The notes under the pieces: model-generated
What the model saw: the letters and a program-made list of their open reading frames with translations, nothing else
Databases searched by the model: none
Told to the model about the DNA's origin: nothing
Shown: piece by piece, positions 43,034 to 53,003 of the stretch
Layout: every line of letters begins with the position of its first letter
Numbering within the stretch: position 1 is the stretch's first letter
Made by a program: the position numbers and the translations under genes
From: an uncultured Prevotellaceae bacterium
GTDB lineage: Bacteria > Bacteroidota > Bacteroidia > Bacteroidales > Bacteroidaceae
Direction of reading: 5' to 3'
Length of the DNA: 64,000 bases
NCBI GenBank assembly: GCA_902785945.1
Contig: CADAAR010000001.1
Coordinates: 62,001-126,000 of the forward strand

Positions 43034-44002
43034 ATGTATCGAAACGTAAGACAACTAATAACGATTGCTACTATCCTAACCGTCTGTTGTAATCTACCCC
43101 AGACAGCAGTAGCACAGGGCGAAACTTTCGTGTTTACGCCCCAGTGGACAGCACAGGCACAGTTTGCCGGTTACTATGTGGCCGAAGCTAAAGGTTTCTA
43201 TCGTGAGGCAGGCGTAACGGTGAAGATTGAGCATCCGTCGGCCACCCAGCCTGCTATGAGTCGTCTGCGCAAGAATGAGTGCCAGGCAACAACGCTTCAG
43301 CTCTGTCAGGCGATGGAGATTGTGGATGAAGGCATTCCCTTGGTGAACATCCTGCAGACGTCGATGAACAACGCGATGGTGATCGTTTCATCGCGTGGCA
43401 AAGACCCGCTGACACAGAAAGGTGCCCGTGTGGGTATCTGGAGTGTTGGCTTTGGTCAGTTGGCCATCTGCATGAGTATCAAGGACCATCTGGACTACCA
43501 GTGGGTGCGCTTTGCTCAGAACGTGAACCTGTTTGTGGCAGGTGCCCTCGATGCTACCTTAGCAATGAGTTATAACGAATACTACCAACTGGTACAGGCT
43601 GGCATCAAGATGACCGATAAGAACGTTTATCGTTTCTGCGATCACGGCTACAATGTGCAGGAAGACGGCGTCTATATGACTCGCGACTATTACAATAAGC
43701 ATCGTGAGCAGGCCAAGAAGTTTGCCCAAGCCAGCAGGAAAGGGTGGGAATGGGCAGCCCAGCATCCCGACGAGGCACTTGATATTGTGATGGAATATGT
43801 TGAAAAGAACCACATCGCTACCAACCGCGTGATGCAGCGACTGATGCTGAAAGAGGTGCTTCGTCTGCAGGTAGACCGTGAGTCGAAGAAGCGTGAGTTC
43901 CGTCTACGTCCTGACATGGTACAGCGAGCCAGTCGTCTGATGGTGGAGAACAAGATGCTGACCCACGACGTGACGTATGATGAACTAATACCACAAAAGT
44001 AA
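43034..44002 (+). CDS. NMT1/THI5-like periplasmic substrate-binding protein
   Basis: 322 residues with signal peptide (ending AVAQG). Family opening FTPQWTAQAQFAGYYVAEAK and GFYREAGVTVKI, then the ligand-cleft region QPAMSRLRKNECQATT and GARVGIWSVGFGQLA. It is the type that binds pyrimidine-like or sulfonate-like ligands in ABC importers. No permease or ATPase gene is near; instead the next gene is a membrane sensor 14 bases downstream. I infer a sensory rather than transport role: the liganded protein could dock to the sensor's extracytoplasmic domain. Confidence 0.85.
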   Translation: MYRNVRQLITIATILTVCCNLPQTAVAQGETFVFTPQWTAQAQFAGYYVAEAKGFYREAGVTVKIEHPSATQPAMSRLRKNECQATTLQLCQAMEIVDEGIPLVNILQTSMNNAMVIVSSRGKDPLTQKGARVGIWSVGFGQLAICMSIKDHLDYQWVRFAQNVNLFVAGALDATLAMSYNEYYQLVQAGIKMTDKNVYRFCDHGYNVQEDGVYMTRDYYNKHREQAKKFAQASRKGWEWAAQHPDEALDIVMEYVEKNHIATNRVMQRLMLKEVLRLQVDRESKKREFRLRPDMVQRASRLMVENKMLTHDVTYDELIPQK

Positions 44003-44016
44003 GGAGTGAATGCTAT

Positions 44017-46374
44017 ATGAATAAAGTTTTATCGTATATCCGTCGTAAGCTCTCCGTCAGAGTCAGTCTGTGGGTCGTTATGTTTGCTGCTGTCATCTTC
44101 ATTGCAGCCCTCGGATTCCTGTTCTATCAGTCGCGTGAGGCCGTGCGTCAGGAAGCCATTAGCAGAGCCTCCCAGATTCTTGACAAGACATCGTTGCGTG
44201 TGGAGGGCATCCTGAACCGTGTGGAAGTGGCTTCGGAAATGACAGAGTGGCTCGTACAGCGACATCCCAACAAGGCTGACTCGATGTTTGTATACAGCCG
44301 GGGGATGCTTCAGAACAATCCCGACTTCTATAACTGTTCCATTGCCTTCGAACCTTACTATTTCGAGAATTATGGACGTTATTTCTCAGCCTACTCAAAA
44401 CATATGGGTGACTCTATTCGAACAGTACAAGGCGGCAGCGACAACTACCAATATTTCTTTATGGACTGGTATCTCATGCCCACGTTGCTCGATCATCCGT
44501 GTTGGACAGAGCCATATGTCGACCTGGACGTGGCTACGAATACAAGCGAGATGGTGACATCGTACTGTCGGGCCATCAAGGACAAACAGGGTAAAATGAT
44601 CGGCGTGATCAATACCAGCCTGTCGCTGAACTGGCTCTCGCAGACCCTCACGGCCCTAAAGCCATATCCCAATTCCTACAGCATTATGATCGGTCGTGGA
44701 GGAACTTTCTTCGTGCATCCAGACTCGACGAAGATTACCCGTCAAACCATCTTCACCCAGACGATTGAACAACCCGATTCCGCAATGGTTGCTTTGGGTT
44801 ATGCCATGCAACGTGGCGAGGAAGGCGTAAAACAAATGAACATCGACGGCAAGAATAGTTATGTATTCTACAAGCCACTCGGCCAGACGGGCTGCTCAAT
44901 GGCTATCGTCTGTCCTGAGAGCGACATCTTTGGCGGTTTTGACCGTTTGCGTCGCACCGTTATGAGCATCGTCTTCGTAGGTCTGTTGCTGATGCTTTAC
45001 TTCTTCATCCGCATCATCACCCGCGAACTCAGTCCTCTTCGCCGTCTGGCCCATGAAGCTGAGACCATCGCCTCTGGACAGTTCAATACCAAACTACCTG
45101 ACTTTGAACGTACCGACGAAATAGGACAATTGAGCCACTCGTTCGGCAATATGCAGCAGTCACTCGTGAAATACATCGATGAGCTAAAGGATACCACAGC
45201 CCAGAAAGCTTCGATTGAGAGTGAGCTGCAAGTGGCCAGTGGCATACAGATGGGCATGCTGCCCAAGACGTTCCCGACCTATCCGGATCGCGACGACGTG
45301 CAGCTCTATGCCTCGCTGACTCCAGCCAAAGAGGTTGGTGGCGACCTGTTCGATTTCTATTTCCGCGATGAGAAACTCTTCTTCTGTATCGGCGATGTAT
45401 CAGGCAAGGGTGTGCCTGCCTCGCTCTTTATGGCCGTAACCAGAGCCGTGTTCCGTACCGTCTCGGCCCGCGAATCGATGCCTGACCGAATTATGGCTAG
45501 TCTGAATCAGACAATGGTTGACATGAACGAAACCAATATGTTCGTCACCCTTTTCATCGGTGTGCTCGACCTGCCTACAGGTCGTCTGCACTACTGCAAC
45601 GCCGGTCACGATGCCCCGCTGCTCGTAGGCGCAGGGGTTGGTATGCTACCTTGTGACTCGAACATCCCCGTTGGTGTTATGGACCAATGGAAGTACACGT
45701 TGCAGGAGTCACAGATTTTCACCGGCACTACCATCTTCCTCTTTACCGACGGACTGACAGAAGCTGAGGATGCCACTCATGCCCAGTTTAGGATGGAACG
45801 TGTCAACGATGTGGCTGCTCATGCACTCGCTGATCATCAACAAGAGCCGAGACAGTTGATCGGTGTGATGACCGATGCCGTTCATCAATTCGTGGGCGAC
45901 GCCGAGCAGAGCGATGACCTGACGTTGATGGCTATACAATATATCAAGAAGCAGCGCGACGTAAAGATGCGTAGAAGCATTGTGCTGCCTAACGATGTAC
46001 AAGAGGTGCCGAAATTGACGGCTTTCGTCGATGCGGTGTGCGAAGCAGTGGGTTTCAATTCCACCCTCACCATGAAAATGAACCTCGCCATTGAGGAGGC
46101 TGTGGTTAACGTGATGAACTATGCATACCCGCGTGGTACAAAGGGCGATGTGACCATCGAGGCCCTTTCGAACGATGTTCGCCTGAAGTTCACCATTATA
46201 GATAGCGGTACACCTTTCGACCCCACCGTTCACTCAGATGTCGATACCACACTCTCAGCTCAGGATCGACCCATCGGTGGACTGGGCATTCACTTGGTAC
46301 GCAATATTATGGACTCCATCAATTATGAACGCATTGACAACCTCAATGTGCTGACACTGAGAAAAAAACTTTAA
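44017..46374 (+). CDS. Membrane sensor: Cache-like domain, HAMP, PP2C/SpoIIE phosphatase and HATPase kinase domain
   Basis: 785 residues. Membrane helices about 15-37 and 313-333 enclose a periplasmic Cache-like domain (FYNCSIAFEPYYFENYGRYF, DWYLMPTLLDHPCWTEPYVD). HAMP about 334-386. The SpoIIE-type PP2C domain (about 415-640) has its metal motifs: GGDLFDF near 441, GDVSGKGVPASLFMA near 459, NAGHDAP, FLFTDGLTEA and SDDLTL. The C-terminal RsbW-like HATPase (about 655-785) has N box LAIEEAVVNVMNYAYP, DSGTPFDP and GGLGIHLVRNIMD. Phosphatase and anti-sigma-type kinase are fused in one protein. It should set the phosphorylation of the STAS protein encoded next. Confidence 0.92.
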   Translation: MNKVLSYIRRKLSVRVSLWVVMFAAVIFIAALGFLFYQSREAVRQEAISRASQILDKTSLRVEGILNRVEVASEMTEWLVQRHPNKADSMFVYSRGMLQNNPDFYNCSIAFEPYYFENYGRYFSAYSKHMGDSIRTVQGGSDNYQYFFMDWYLMPTLLDHPCWTEPYVDLDVATNTSEMVTSYCRAIKDKQGKMIGVINTSLSLNWLSQTLTALKPYPNSYSIMIGRGGTFFVHPDSTKITRQTIFTQTIEQPDSAMVALGYAMQRGEEGVKQMNIDGKNSYVFYKPLGQTGCSMAIVCPESDIFGGFDRLRRTVMSIVFVGLLLMLYFFIRIITRELSPLRRLAHEAETIASGQFNTKLPDFERTDEIGQLSHSFGNMQQSLVKYIDELKDTTAQKASIESELQVASGIQMGMLPKTFPTYPDRDDVQLYASLTPAKEVGGDLFDFYFRDEKLFFCIGDVSGKGVPASLFMAVTRAVFRTVSARESMPDRIMASLNQTMVDMNETNMFVTLFIGVLDLPTGRLHYCNAGHDAPLLVGAGVGMLPCDSNIPVGVMDQWKYTLQESQIFTGTTIFLFTDGLTEAEDATHAQFRMERVNDVAAHALADHQQEPRQLIGVMTDAVHQFVGDAEQSDDLTLMAIQYIKKQRDVKMRRSIVLPNDVQEVPKLTAFVDAVCEAVGFNSTLTMKMNLAIEEAVVNVMNYAYPRGTKGDVTIEALSNDVRLKFTIIDSGTPFDPTVHSDVDTTLSAQDRPIGGLGIHLVRNIMDSINYERIDNLNVLTLRKKL

Positions 46375-46402
46375 TACATTACTAATATAAAACAAAATCA
46401 AT

Positions 46403-46705
46403 ATGAAAGTAACAATTCAAGAGCAAGATGGCAATATGGTTGCCTTTCTGGAGGGACGTCTAGATACTCCCACAGCCCCTGCAGCAGAAGAGGCACTGAG
46501 CCCTCTCTATGGTTGTAAGGGACAGGATATTATTATCGATTGTACTAGTTTGGAATACATTTGTTCTGCTGGTCTGCGCATCTTTCTCCGTATTCTGAAG
46601 AGTGCCCAGGAGAAGAGTGGTCATCTCTACATCAGGGGTATCTCAGACGATATCCGTGCCGTGTTTGCTATGACAGGGTTTATCAATATTTTCCAGTTTA
46701 AGTAA
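46403..46705 (+). CDS. STAS-domain anti-sigma-factor-antagonist-like protein
   Basis: 100 residues, a single STAS domain: MKVTIQEQDGNMVAFLEG, GRLDTPTAPAAEEAL and LEYICSAGLRIFLRIL. Ser55 in CSAGLR occupies the place of the phosphorylated Ser of SpoIIAA/RsbV (D-S-S/T-G-L), with Cys54 replacing the usual Asp. It is the expected substrate of the fused kinase and phosphatase encoded just upstream. Its final target is unknown, since Bacteroidota lack SigB. Confidence 0.92.
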   Translation: MKVTIQEQDGNMVAFLEGRLDTPTAPAAEEALSPLYGCKGQDIIIDCTSLEYICSAGLRIFLRILKSAQEKSGHLYIRGISDDIRAVFAMTGFINIFQFK

Positions 46706-46732
46706 AATAACTATAAATACAAGAACTATAAC

Positions 46733-47368
46733 ATGAACAAGAACGAACAATTCGTCATCACCATCAACCGCGAAGTGGGAAGTGGTGGTCGTACCATTGG
46801 CCGCAAACTGGCCGAGAAGTTGGGCGTGAAATACTGTGATAAGGCTATCGTTGAAGGTTTGACCAAGAAGTTTGGTCTTTCTATAGAGCGCATTGAAGAG
46901 ATTAAGGCTCAGAAGAAATCGTGGTGGAACGATGTTACTAACTATTACAATACATTGGTCAATAGTAGTTCTCAACCTATGGAGGCCGAGGTAAAGCTTG
47001 ACAATAACTCTATGTTTGAAACTGAGAAACGAATTCTGAAGGAATTGGCTGATCGGACATCATGCGTTGTGGCTGGTCGCAGCGGATTTTTGGTGTTCCG
47101 AGAGCATCCTAATCATCTTGGCATCTTTATCCAGGCCTCAATGGAGTACCGTATCAAGCGTATTATGCGCCGTCAGAATGTCAGTGAACAGGAAGCCCGC
47201 AAGATTATCGAGAAATTAGATGCCAGTCGCGAAACCTATATCAAGAAATATGAGGATACGTCGCGTTATGACACACGCAATTATCATTTGGTTATCTCTA
47301 CAGACGACCTGAGTGAGGATGATGTCGTAGAAGTTATCATGGAATACATCAACCGAATGAGCAAGTAA
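46733..47368 (+). CDS. Cytidylate-kinase-like P-loop protein
   Basis: 211 residues. P-loop variant INREVGSGGRTIGRKLAEKL at the N-terminus, then a small insert (KSWWNDVTNYYNTLV), VVAGRSGFLVF, and a lid region rich in Arg (YRIKRIMRRQNVSEQEARKI). This is the 'cytidylate kinase-like' family found widely in gut bacteria. The true substrate is not proven. It closes the signalling unit (27 bases after the STAS gene), which suggests a role in its output or simple co-expression. The transcript ends at the hairpin at 47395. Confidence 0.88.
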   Translation: MNKNEQFVITINREVGSGGRTIGRKLAEKLGVKYCDKAIVEGLTKKFGLSIERIEEIKAQKKSWWNDVTNYYNTLVNSSSQPMEAEVKLDNNSMFETEKRILKELADRTSCVVAGRSGFLVFREHPNHLGIFIQASMEYRIKRIMRRQNVSEQEARKIIEKLDASRETYIKKYEDTSRYDTRNYHLVISTDDLSEDDVVEVIMEYINRMSK

Positions 47369-47394
47369 AAGTCATGATGTTCTTCGGATAAACA

Positions 47395-47426
47395 AACAAT
47401 CCCCACCAATTTCAGTGGGGATTGTT
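47395..47426. terminator. Bidirectional terminator between the signalling unit and PBP1A
   Basis: 12-bp perfect stem AACAATCCCCAC / GTGGGGATTGTT with an 8-base loop, T-rich after both arms, between convergent genes. Confidence 0.85.
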
Positions 47427-47429
47427 AAT

Positions 47430-49907
47430 TTATTCTTTTTCTTCTTTAGTAGCTTCAGCAGGAGGCGTTTCAGTGGGTTCCTGTTTGGTTTCATCAGGCT
47501 CAGCGGGATCGATGGGACGCTGAACAGAATTGCCGTCAGCATCAAGCTCCTGGTATTCCTCTATGCCCTCGAAGTCAAGGGAGTCGAGACCTATGGAATC
47601 GGAGTCAGCCACATGATAGACATACTGGCAGTTCTGATACATATCAGCGGTGATATTGTCATCCTTCGGCTTGTTGAACTTTCCGTGATAATGTTTGAAG
47701 TTCGGGTCGGCGAGCACACTTTGGAAGAAATAACCACAGATGGGGAGAGCCGTACGTGAACCTTGTCCGAGCTGACCTGTGCGGAAGTGGATGCTACGGT
47801 ATTCACCACCTACCCATGCGCCTGCAACAAGCTTCGGTGAGACTCCAACGAACCAGGCGTCGCTATGGTTATTCGAGGTTCCTGTTTTACCGCCAAACTC
47901 TGTATCGCGGTCAAACTGTCCCACGTAACCCCAAAGGCTCATCGACGTACCACCACGTTCACGAAGTCCGCCTAAGAGCATTTGTTGCATGAGATAGGCA
48001 CTCTTATAAGGAATGGCCTGATGCTGTTCGGTGGGGCCGGAATAGATTTCGTTACCATCGCGGTCGAGAATGCGTACTACGAGCACAGGCTCATGGGCCT
48101 TACCGTCGTTAGCTACCGTACAATAACTGTTGACGAGTTCCAACAAGTTGACATCACTGGAGCCAAGCGCCAATGATGGGGTGGGGTCTAGTGGACTCTT
48201 GATACCCATGTTGTGTGCGGTATTGACAATATTACGGATGCCAACCTCCTGACCGAGTTTCACGGCTACAGAGTTGATACTCTGGGCAAAAGCAGCTTTC
48301 AATGGCATAGAATCACCTGTGAAATAACCGTTGGCATTGGTTGGGGCCCAAGTAACTTCTTTCTTCTGACCAGCATCATAGACTTTCATCGCGAAATAGG
48401 AGTCGCGTCGGCGATCGCAAGGTGTGAGGCCTTGGTTCATTGCTTCGGTATAGACAAATAGCTTGAACGTAGAACCAGGCTGGCGCATAGCCGTTACCTT
48501 GTCGTACTTCCATGAGTTGAAGTCGATATCACCCACCCATGCCTTAACATGTCCAGTTTCAGCCTCGATGGCTACAAAGCCACAATGCATGTAGTGGACC
48601 ATATAACGGATGGAGTCCATTGTTGACATTTGTTTCTCAATCTGTCCACCATCGTAGTCGAAGACTTTAACAGTATGGGGGAGGTTAAGATAATAGTCGA
48701 TGGAATCTTGATTTCCATTGAATTTCTTCGTCAGATATTTGTAGACGGGCTGACGCTTGGCAATATCTTCGATAAAATGGGGGATTTCCTGATGACGCTC
48801 ATCCTGCCAGGGGTTGGTGGAGCCCCAGTGAGAATTGAAATTGTTCTGCACCTGTCGCATCTGCTTGCGAGCAGCCTCCTCAGCATATTTTTGCATGCGA
48901 GTATCGATGGTGGTGTAGATCTTCAAACCCTCAGTATATAGGGCATTGCGGTTGTCGAAATAGTCTTCGCACCAGTCTTTCAGATAGTCGGCCACTGCCT
49001 CTCGGAAGTAGTTGGCATCACCATCGTAGGCCGACTCCACACTATAGTCGAGTTTAATATCGAGTTGTTTGAGCGAATCGCATTGTTCGGCAGTGAGGTC
49101 GCCATGCTGCTGCATCAGGTCGAGCACGATGTTACGACGTTTGAGTGAATTCTCAGGATTGATGAGGGGATTATAATAGGTAGTGGCCTTGAGCATGCCC
49201 ACGAGAATGGCAGCATTCTCAACGGTCAGGTCCTGCGGTCTGCAATTGAAATAGGTCTTACAAGCAGTCTTGATGCCGAATGCATTCGAGCCAAAGTCGA
49301 CAGTATTTGCATACTGGGTGAGAATCTCGTTCTTGGTGAAGAACCACTCGAGTTTATAGGCGGTAATCCACTCTTTGCTCTTCATAATGAGCATCTTCAG
49401 ACCTGGGATGTTGCCCAAGAGTCCCGTAGAGTATTCGCTACGAGTGCGGAAAAGATTCTTGGCCAATTGCTGAGTAATAGTAGAGGCACCTCGGGCATCA
49501 CGATGGAGGATATACTCTTTGGCAACTGCTGCAAAGGCGGTGTAGTCGATACCGTGATGGGAGTAGAAACGTTCGTCCTCGGTGTCGATAAGAGCCTTCC
49601 AGAATACGGGGTTCACCTCTTCATAGGTAATGGGTGTACGGTTCTCACTGAAGAATTTCCCAATGGTCTTGCCGTCAGCACTGTAGATGATTGAGGCCTC
49701 AGCAGGACGTTTGTTCTTGATGGTCGACATCGAAGGCGATTTACCAAAGAGCCATAGAAAATTCACATCGACAGCGATGAGATAGAGGAAGAACAGTACA
49801 ACGAGCGACACGAGTGCCGAGAGTATCTTGATGTACCAAGGACGACCCTTATAGAGACTTTTGTAAGCAGGCCAGATGCCTGTGATCCAACTCCAAATCT
49901 TTTTCAT
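47430..49907 (-). CDS. mrcA: Penicillin-binding protein 1A (bifunctional transglycosylase/transpeptidase)
   Basis: 825 residues. Cytoplasmic N-terminus, one membrane helix (about 29-48), GT51 domain with [12 protein letters not shown] and [14 protein letters not shown]. The penicillin-binding domain has the active Ser in PGSTFKLF, then SIN ([12 protein letters not shown]) and the KTG box in [11 protein letters not shown]. It polymerises and cross-links peptidoglycan in the periplasm. The C-terminal 40 residues are Glu/Pro/Thr-rich and variable. Last gene of the long leftward series. It overlaps miaA by 4 bases. Confidence 0.96.
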   Translation of the reverse strand: MKKIWSWITGIWPAYKSLYKGRPWYIKILSALVSLVVLFFLYLIAVDVNFLWLFGKSPSMSTIKNKRPAEASIIYSADGKTIGKFFSENRTPITYEEVNPVFWKALIDTEDERFYSHHGIDYTAFAAVAKEYILHRDARGASTITQQLAKNLFRTRSEYSTGLLGNIPGLKMLIMKSKEWITAYKLEWFFTKNEILTQYANTVDFGSNAFGIKTACKTYFNCRPQDLTVENAAILVGMLKATTYYNPLINPENSLKRRNIVLDLMQQHGDLTAEQCDSLKQLDIKLDYSVESAYDGDANYFREAVADYLKDWCEDYFDNRNALYTEGLKIYTTIDTRMQKYAEEAARKQMRQVQNNFNSHWGSTNPWQDERHQEIPHFIEDIAKRQPVYKYLTKKFNGNQDSIDYYLNLPHTVKVFDYDGGQIEKQMSTMDSIRYMVHYMHCGFVAIEAETGHVKAWVGDIDFNSWKYDKVTAMRQPGSTFKLFVYTEAMNQGLTPCDRRRDSYFAMKVYDAGQKKEVTWAPTNANGYFTGDSMPLKAAFAQSINSVAVKLGQEVGIRNIVNTAHNMGIKSPLDPTPSLALGSSDVNLLELVNSYCTVANDGKAHEPVLVVRILDRDGNEIYSGPTEQHQAIPYKSAYLMQQMLLGGLRERGGTSMSLWGYVGQFDRDTEFGGKTGTSNNHSDAWFVGVSPKLVAGAWVGGEYRSIHFRTGQLGQGSRTALPICGYFFQSVLADPNFKHYHGKFNKPKDDNITADMYQNCQYVYHVADSDSIGLDSLDFEGIEEYQELDADGNSVQRPIDPAEPDETKQEPTETPPAEATKEEKE

Positions 49908-50806
49908 GTTGATTCAGTTATGATATAGTCAATAATTTCTTTCTTTTGGTTAGGATGAAACCAGCGTATCTGCTGGTCTTTCTTATACCAGGTGAGCTGT
50001 TTGCGGGCATAACGACGTGTATTGCCTTTGATACGCTCAACGGCTTCGTCGAGTGGCCAGTGCCCATTAATGTACTCGAACATTTCCTTGTAACCTACAG
50101 TATTCAAGGCATTTAAATCTCTCAATGGATAGAGAGTCTCTGCCTCTTGGAGCAATCCTTGCTGCATCATCATGTCGACACGAGTATTGATGCGGTTATA
50201 GAGTTCTTCACGCTCGCGATTGAGTCCGATCTTCACTATGTGGAAAGGTCGCTCTTTCTTCTCGCGTTTGCGGAATGAGGTGTAGGTACGCCCCGTCATT
50301 GTGCAGATTTCGAGAGCATGAACCACGCGCTTGGGATTCTGACGGTCTACAATCTCGTAGTATTCGGGATCGAGACGCTGCAGTTCTTCGCAGAGTTTCT
50401 CTAATCCTTCGTCCGCCAGACGTTGCTTCATAGTGGCTCGGGTGTCATTGTCGATGGTAGGAATATCGTCGATTCCATCGCACACAGCATCAATATACAT
50501 CATGCTGCCTCCAGCCATCAGGGCGTAGTCGCTTGTCTTGAAAAGCATATCAAGCAGATTCATTACCTGACTTTCAAAGAGCGATGCACTATAGTAATCT
50601 TGTAGGCTCAGGGTGCCTACGAAATAGTGCTTGACAGTCTGCTGTTCCTCAGCAGAAGGTTTCGCTGTACCAATCGACAATTCCTTATAGATTTGCCTGG
50701 AATCGGCATTGATGATGGGAATGCCGAAATGCCTGGCAATATCAAGGCAGAGCTGCGTCTTGCCTACAGCCGTAGGACCGGTAATAACAATGAGCGTTTT
50801 AGCCAA
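49904..50806 (-). CDS. miaA: tRNA dimethylallyltransferase
   Basis: 300 residues. P-loop [10 protein letters not shown] (8-17), [16 protein letters not shown], and the tRNA-contact segment with [20 protein letters not shown] near the C-terminus. It adds dimethylallyl to A37 of tRNAs that read codons beginning with U. It is translationally coupled to the PBP1A gene and directly abuts lpxA. Confidence 0.96.
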   Translation of the reverse strand: MAKTLIVITGPTAVGKTQLCLDIARHFGIPIINADSRQIYKELSIGTAKPSAEEQQTVKHYFVGTLSLQDYYSASLFESQVMNLLDMLFKTSDYALMAGGSMMYIDAVCDGIDDIPTIDNDTRATMKQRLADEGLEKLCEELQRLDPEYYEIVDRQNPKRVVHALEICTMTGRTYTSFRKREKKERPFHIVKIGLNREREELYNRINTRVDMMMQQGLLQEAETLYPLRDLNALNTVGYKEMFEYINGHWPLDEAVERIKGNTRRYARKQLTWYKKDQQIRWFHPNQKKEIIDYIITEST

Positions 50807-51577
50807 TTACCTGATAATGCCGCGCTTGGAATTCTCTATGAACGAACAAATATACTCCACTTCCTTACAGTCGGGGAACTGCTCGCGGGCCATAGCGACA
50901 CCATCTTTCAACACACCTTGAGAATAGATGATGCGATATGCCTCATGGATGGCTTCGATAGTCTCACGAGGAAAACCACGACGACGCAAGCCTACGAGAT
51001 TGACACCAGCATAGCGAACAGGCTCCTTACCAGCAATCACAAACGGGGGGATATCCTGACTGGTGCGAGTGCCACCCTGAAACATGATATAGCTGCCTAC
51101 ATGACAGAATTGGTGGAAAAGGCAAGTGGCTGAGATTATGGCGTAGTCATCGACCTCAACCTCACCTGCAAATTTCGTAGAGTTGCCTATGATGCAGCCA
51201 TTACCAATGACACAGTCGTGAGCCACATGCATATTTTCCATCAGCAGGTTGCCACTACCAACAACGGTCTTGCTTTTTGAAGCAGTACCCCGACTGATGG
51301 TAACATTCTCACGGATGGAGTTGTTATCGCCAATCTCACATGTAGTTTCCTCGCCTTTGAATTTTAAATCCTGAGGTTTTGTGGAAATAGAGGCACCCGG
51401 AAAGAATTCATTATTGTTGCCGATACGAGCACCATAGTGAATTGTTACATTGTTCAGAAACCTATTGTTGTCGCCTATGACGACATTTTTGTCTATCACG
51501 CAGAAGGGGCCGATGATGTTGCCATCGCCGAGTTTTGCCTCGGGGTCGACCACTGCTAAAGGATGAATCTGATTCAT
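50807..51577 (-). CDS. lpxA: UDP-N-acetylglucosamine acyltransferase
   Basis: 256 residues of left-handed beta-helix built from hexapeptide repeats (GDGNIIGPFCVIDKNVVIGD), with the catalytic His in MHVAHDCVIGN and the C-terminal helical part (RRRGFPRETIEAIHEAYRII). First acylation step of lipid A synthesis in the cytoplasm. Grouped with lpxC-fabZ and lpxD, the usual Bacteroidota order. Confidence 0.97.
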   Translation of the reverse strand: MNQIHPLAVVDPEAKLGDGNIIGPFCVIDKNVVIGDNNRFLNNVTIHYGARIGNNNEFFPGASISTKPQDLKFKGEETTCEIGDNNSIRENVTISRGTASKSKTVVGSGNLLMENMHVAHDCVIGNGCIIGNSTKFAGEVEVDDYAIISATCLFHQFCHVGSYIMFQGGTRTSQDIPPFVIAGKEPVRYAGVNLVGLRRRGFPRETIEAIHEAYRIIYSQGVLKDGVAMAREQFPDCKEVEYICSFIENSKRGIIR

Positions 51578-51616
51578 TTACAACTGGATAATTTTAATAG
51601 TTTGGAATATGAAATT

Positions 51617-52999
51617 TTACTTATTTTTTACGATTTGAGCTGTGAAAGTAGCCTCTGCTACCACATGGTCACCTACGAAAATATAACCTTTCATCGAAGA
51701 AATACCATGTCGAACGGGTGCCAGCAGGTCGACTTTAAAAATTAGAGTGTCACCCGGTACAACTTTCTGACGGAACTTCACATCATCGATCTTCATGAAA
51801 TAGGTGCTCCACTGACTGGGATTTTCAAGTGTGTTCAGTACTAACAGACCACCACACTGCGCCATTGCCTCGATCATCAGCACGCCGGGCATAACTGGCT
51901 CCTGAGGGAAATGTCCCTGGAAGAAGGGCTCATTTGAGGTAATATTCTTAATACCCACAATGGTGTTAGCACCAAGTGATGTTACCTTGTCGACCAACTG
52001 CATGGGATAGCGGTGGGGTAGAAGTTCACGGATACGGTTCACATCCATCACCGGCTCCTCATTGGGGTCATAGAAAGGCGCCTGCACCTCATGCTTGCGG
52101 ATTTCTTTACGCATCAGACGAGCAAACTTATTATTGATGGTATGACCGGGACGGGTCGCAATGATACGTCCTTTGATGGGCTTACCAATAAGCGCCATAT
52201 CGCCGATAATGTCGAGCAGCTTATGACGAGTGCATTCATTGTCCCACTGTAATGGCTTATGCTGGATATAGCCGAGGTCGGTGGCGTCGCGATGTTCTAC
52301 ATGCAACATATCAGCCAACATGTCGAGACGCTCCTGTGTGGTCTGACGCTCATAGATGACGATGGCATTGTCGAGGTCGCCGCCCTTAATGAGATTAGCC
52401 TGAAGTAATGGCTCTATGTCACGTACGAATACGAAGGTGCGAGCGCTAGCGATTTCATCGGTATATTTCTTGGGATCGTCTAGTGTTGCAAACTGCGAAC
52501 TGATAAACTTCGACTCGAAGGAACACATAGCCGTAATTGAGAATTCCTCGTCGGGCAAGATGGTAATGCATGAACCGGTGTTATCGTCCTTTACTTCAAT
52601 TTTCTTACGGATAATATAATAATCCTTGGGAGCATTTTGTTCTTCGATGCCCACTTCATGGATTTTCTCTACATACTTGATTGCTGAGCCGTCGAGAATG
52701 GGGAACTCAGGACCATTGACTTGAATCAGACAGTTATCGATGCCGAGGGCGTAAAGAGCGGAAAGGCCATGTTCAACGGTAGAGCATTTGGCATCACCCT
52801 TACCGAGTACTGTGCCGCGTTGGGTGTCAACCACATTCTCTGCGATAGCATCGATCACAGGCTCACCTTCGAGGTCGATGCGTTGAATCTTATACCCCGT
52901 ATTCTCAGGAGCAGGATTAAACGTGACAGTCAGGTTCAGACCTGTGTGCAGACCCTTGCCAAACAAGGAAAAACTGCCTTTCAATGTTTTTTGTTTCAT
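51617..52999 (-). CDS. lpxC-fabZ: LpxC-FabZ fusion: UDP-3-O-acyl-GlcNAc deacetylase and 3-hydroxyacyl-ACP dehydratase
   Basis: 460 residues. Residues about 1-300 are LpxC, with zinc site His in CSTVEHGLSAL and the HKLLDIIGDMAL block. Residues about 315-460 are FabZ, with LLPHRYPMQLVDKV, the active His/Glu in FFQGHFPQEPVMPGVLMIEAMAQ-type sequence, and the hot-dog core. LpxC removes the acetyl group to commit to lipid A; FabZ dehydrates hydroxyacyl-ACP. The fusion is characteristic of Bacteroidota and balances the shared hydroxyacyl-ACP pool. Confidence 0.97.
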   Translation of the reverse strand: MKQKTLKGSFSLFGKGLHTGLNLTVTFNPAPENTGYKIQRIDLEGEPVIDAIAENVVDTQRGTVLGKGDAKCSTVEHGLSALYALGIDNCLIQVNGPEFPILDGSAIKYVEKIHEVGIEEQNAPKDYYIIRKKIEVKDDNTGSCITILPDEEFSITAMCSFESKFISSQFATLDDPKKYTDEIASARTFVFVRDIEPLLQANLIKGGDLDNAIVIYERQTTQERLDMLADMLHVEHRDATDLGYIQHKPLQWDNECTRHKLLDIIGDMALIGKPIKGRIIATRPGHTINNKFARLMRKEIRKHEVQAPFYDPNEEPVMDVNRIRELLPHRYPMQLVDKVTSLGANTIVGIKNITSNEPFFQGHFPQEPVMPGVLMIEAMAQCGGLLVLNTLENPSQWSTYFMKIDDVKFRQKVVPGDTLIFKVDLLAPVRHGISSMKGYIFVGDHVVAEATFTAQIVKNK

Positions 53000-53003
53000 A
53001 TGA

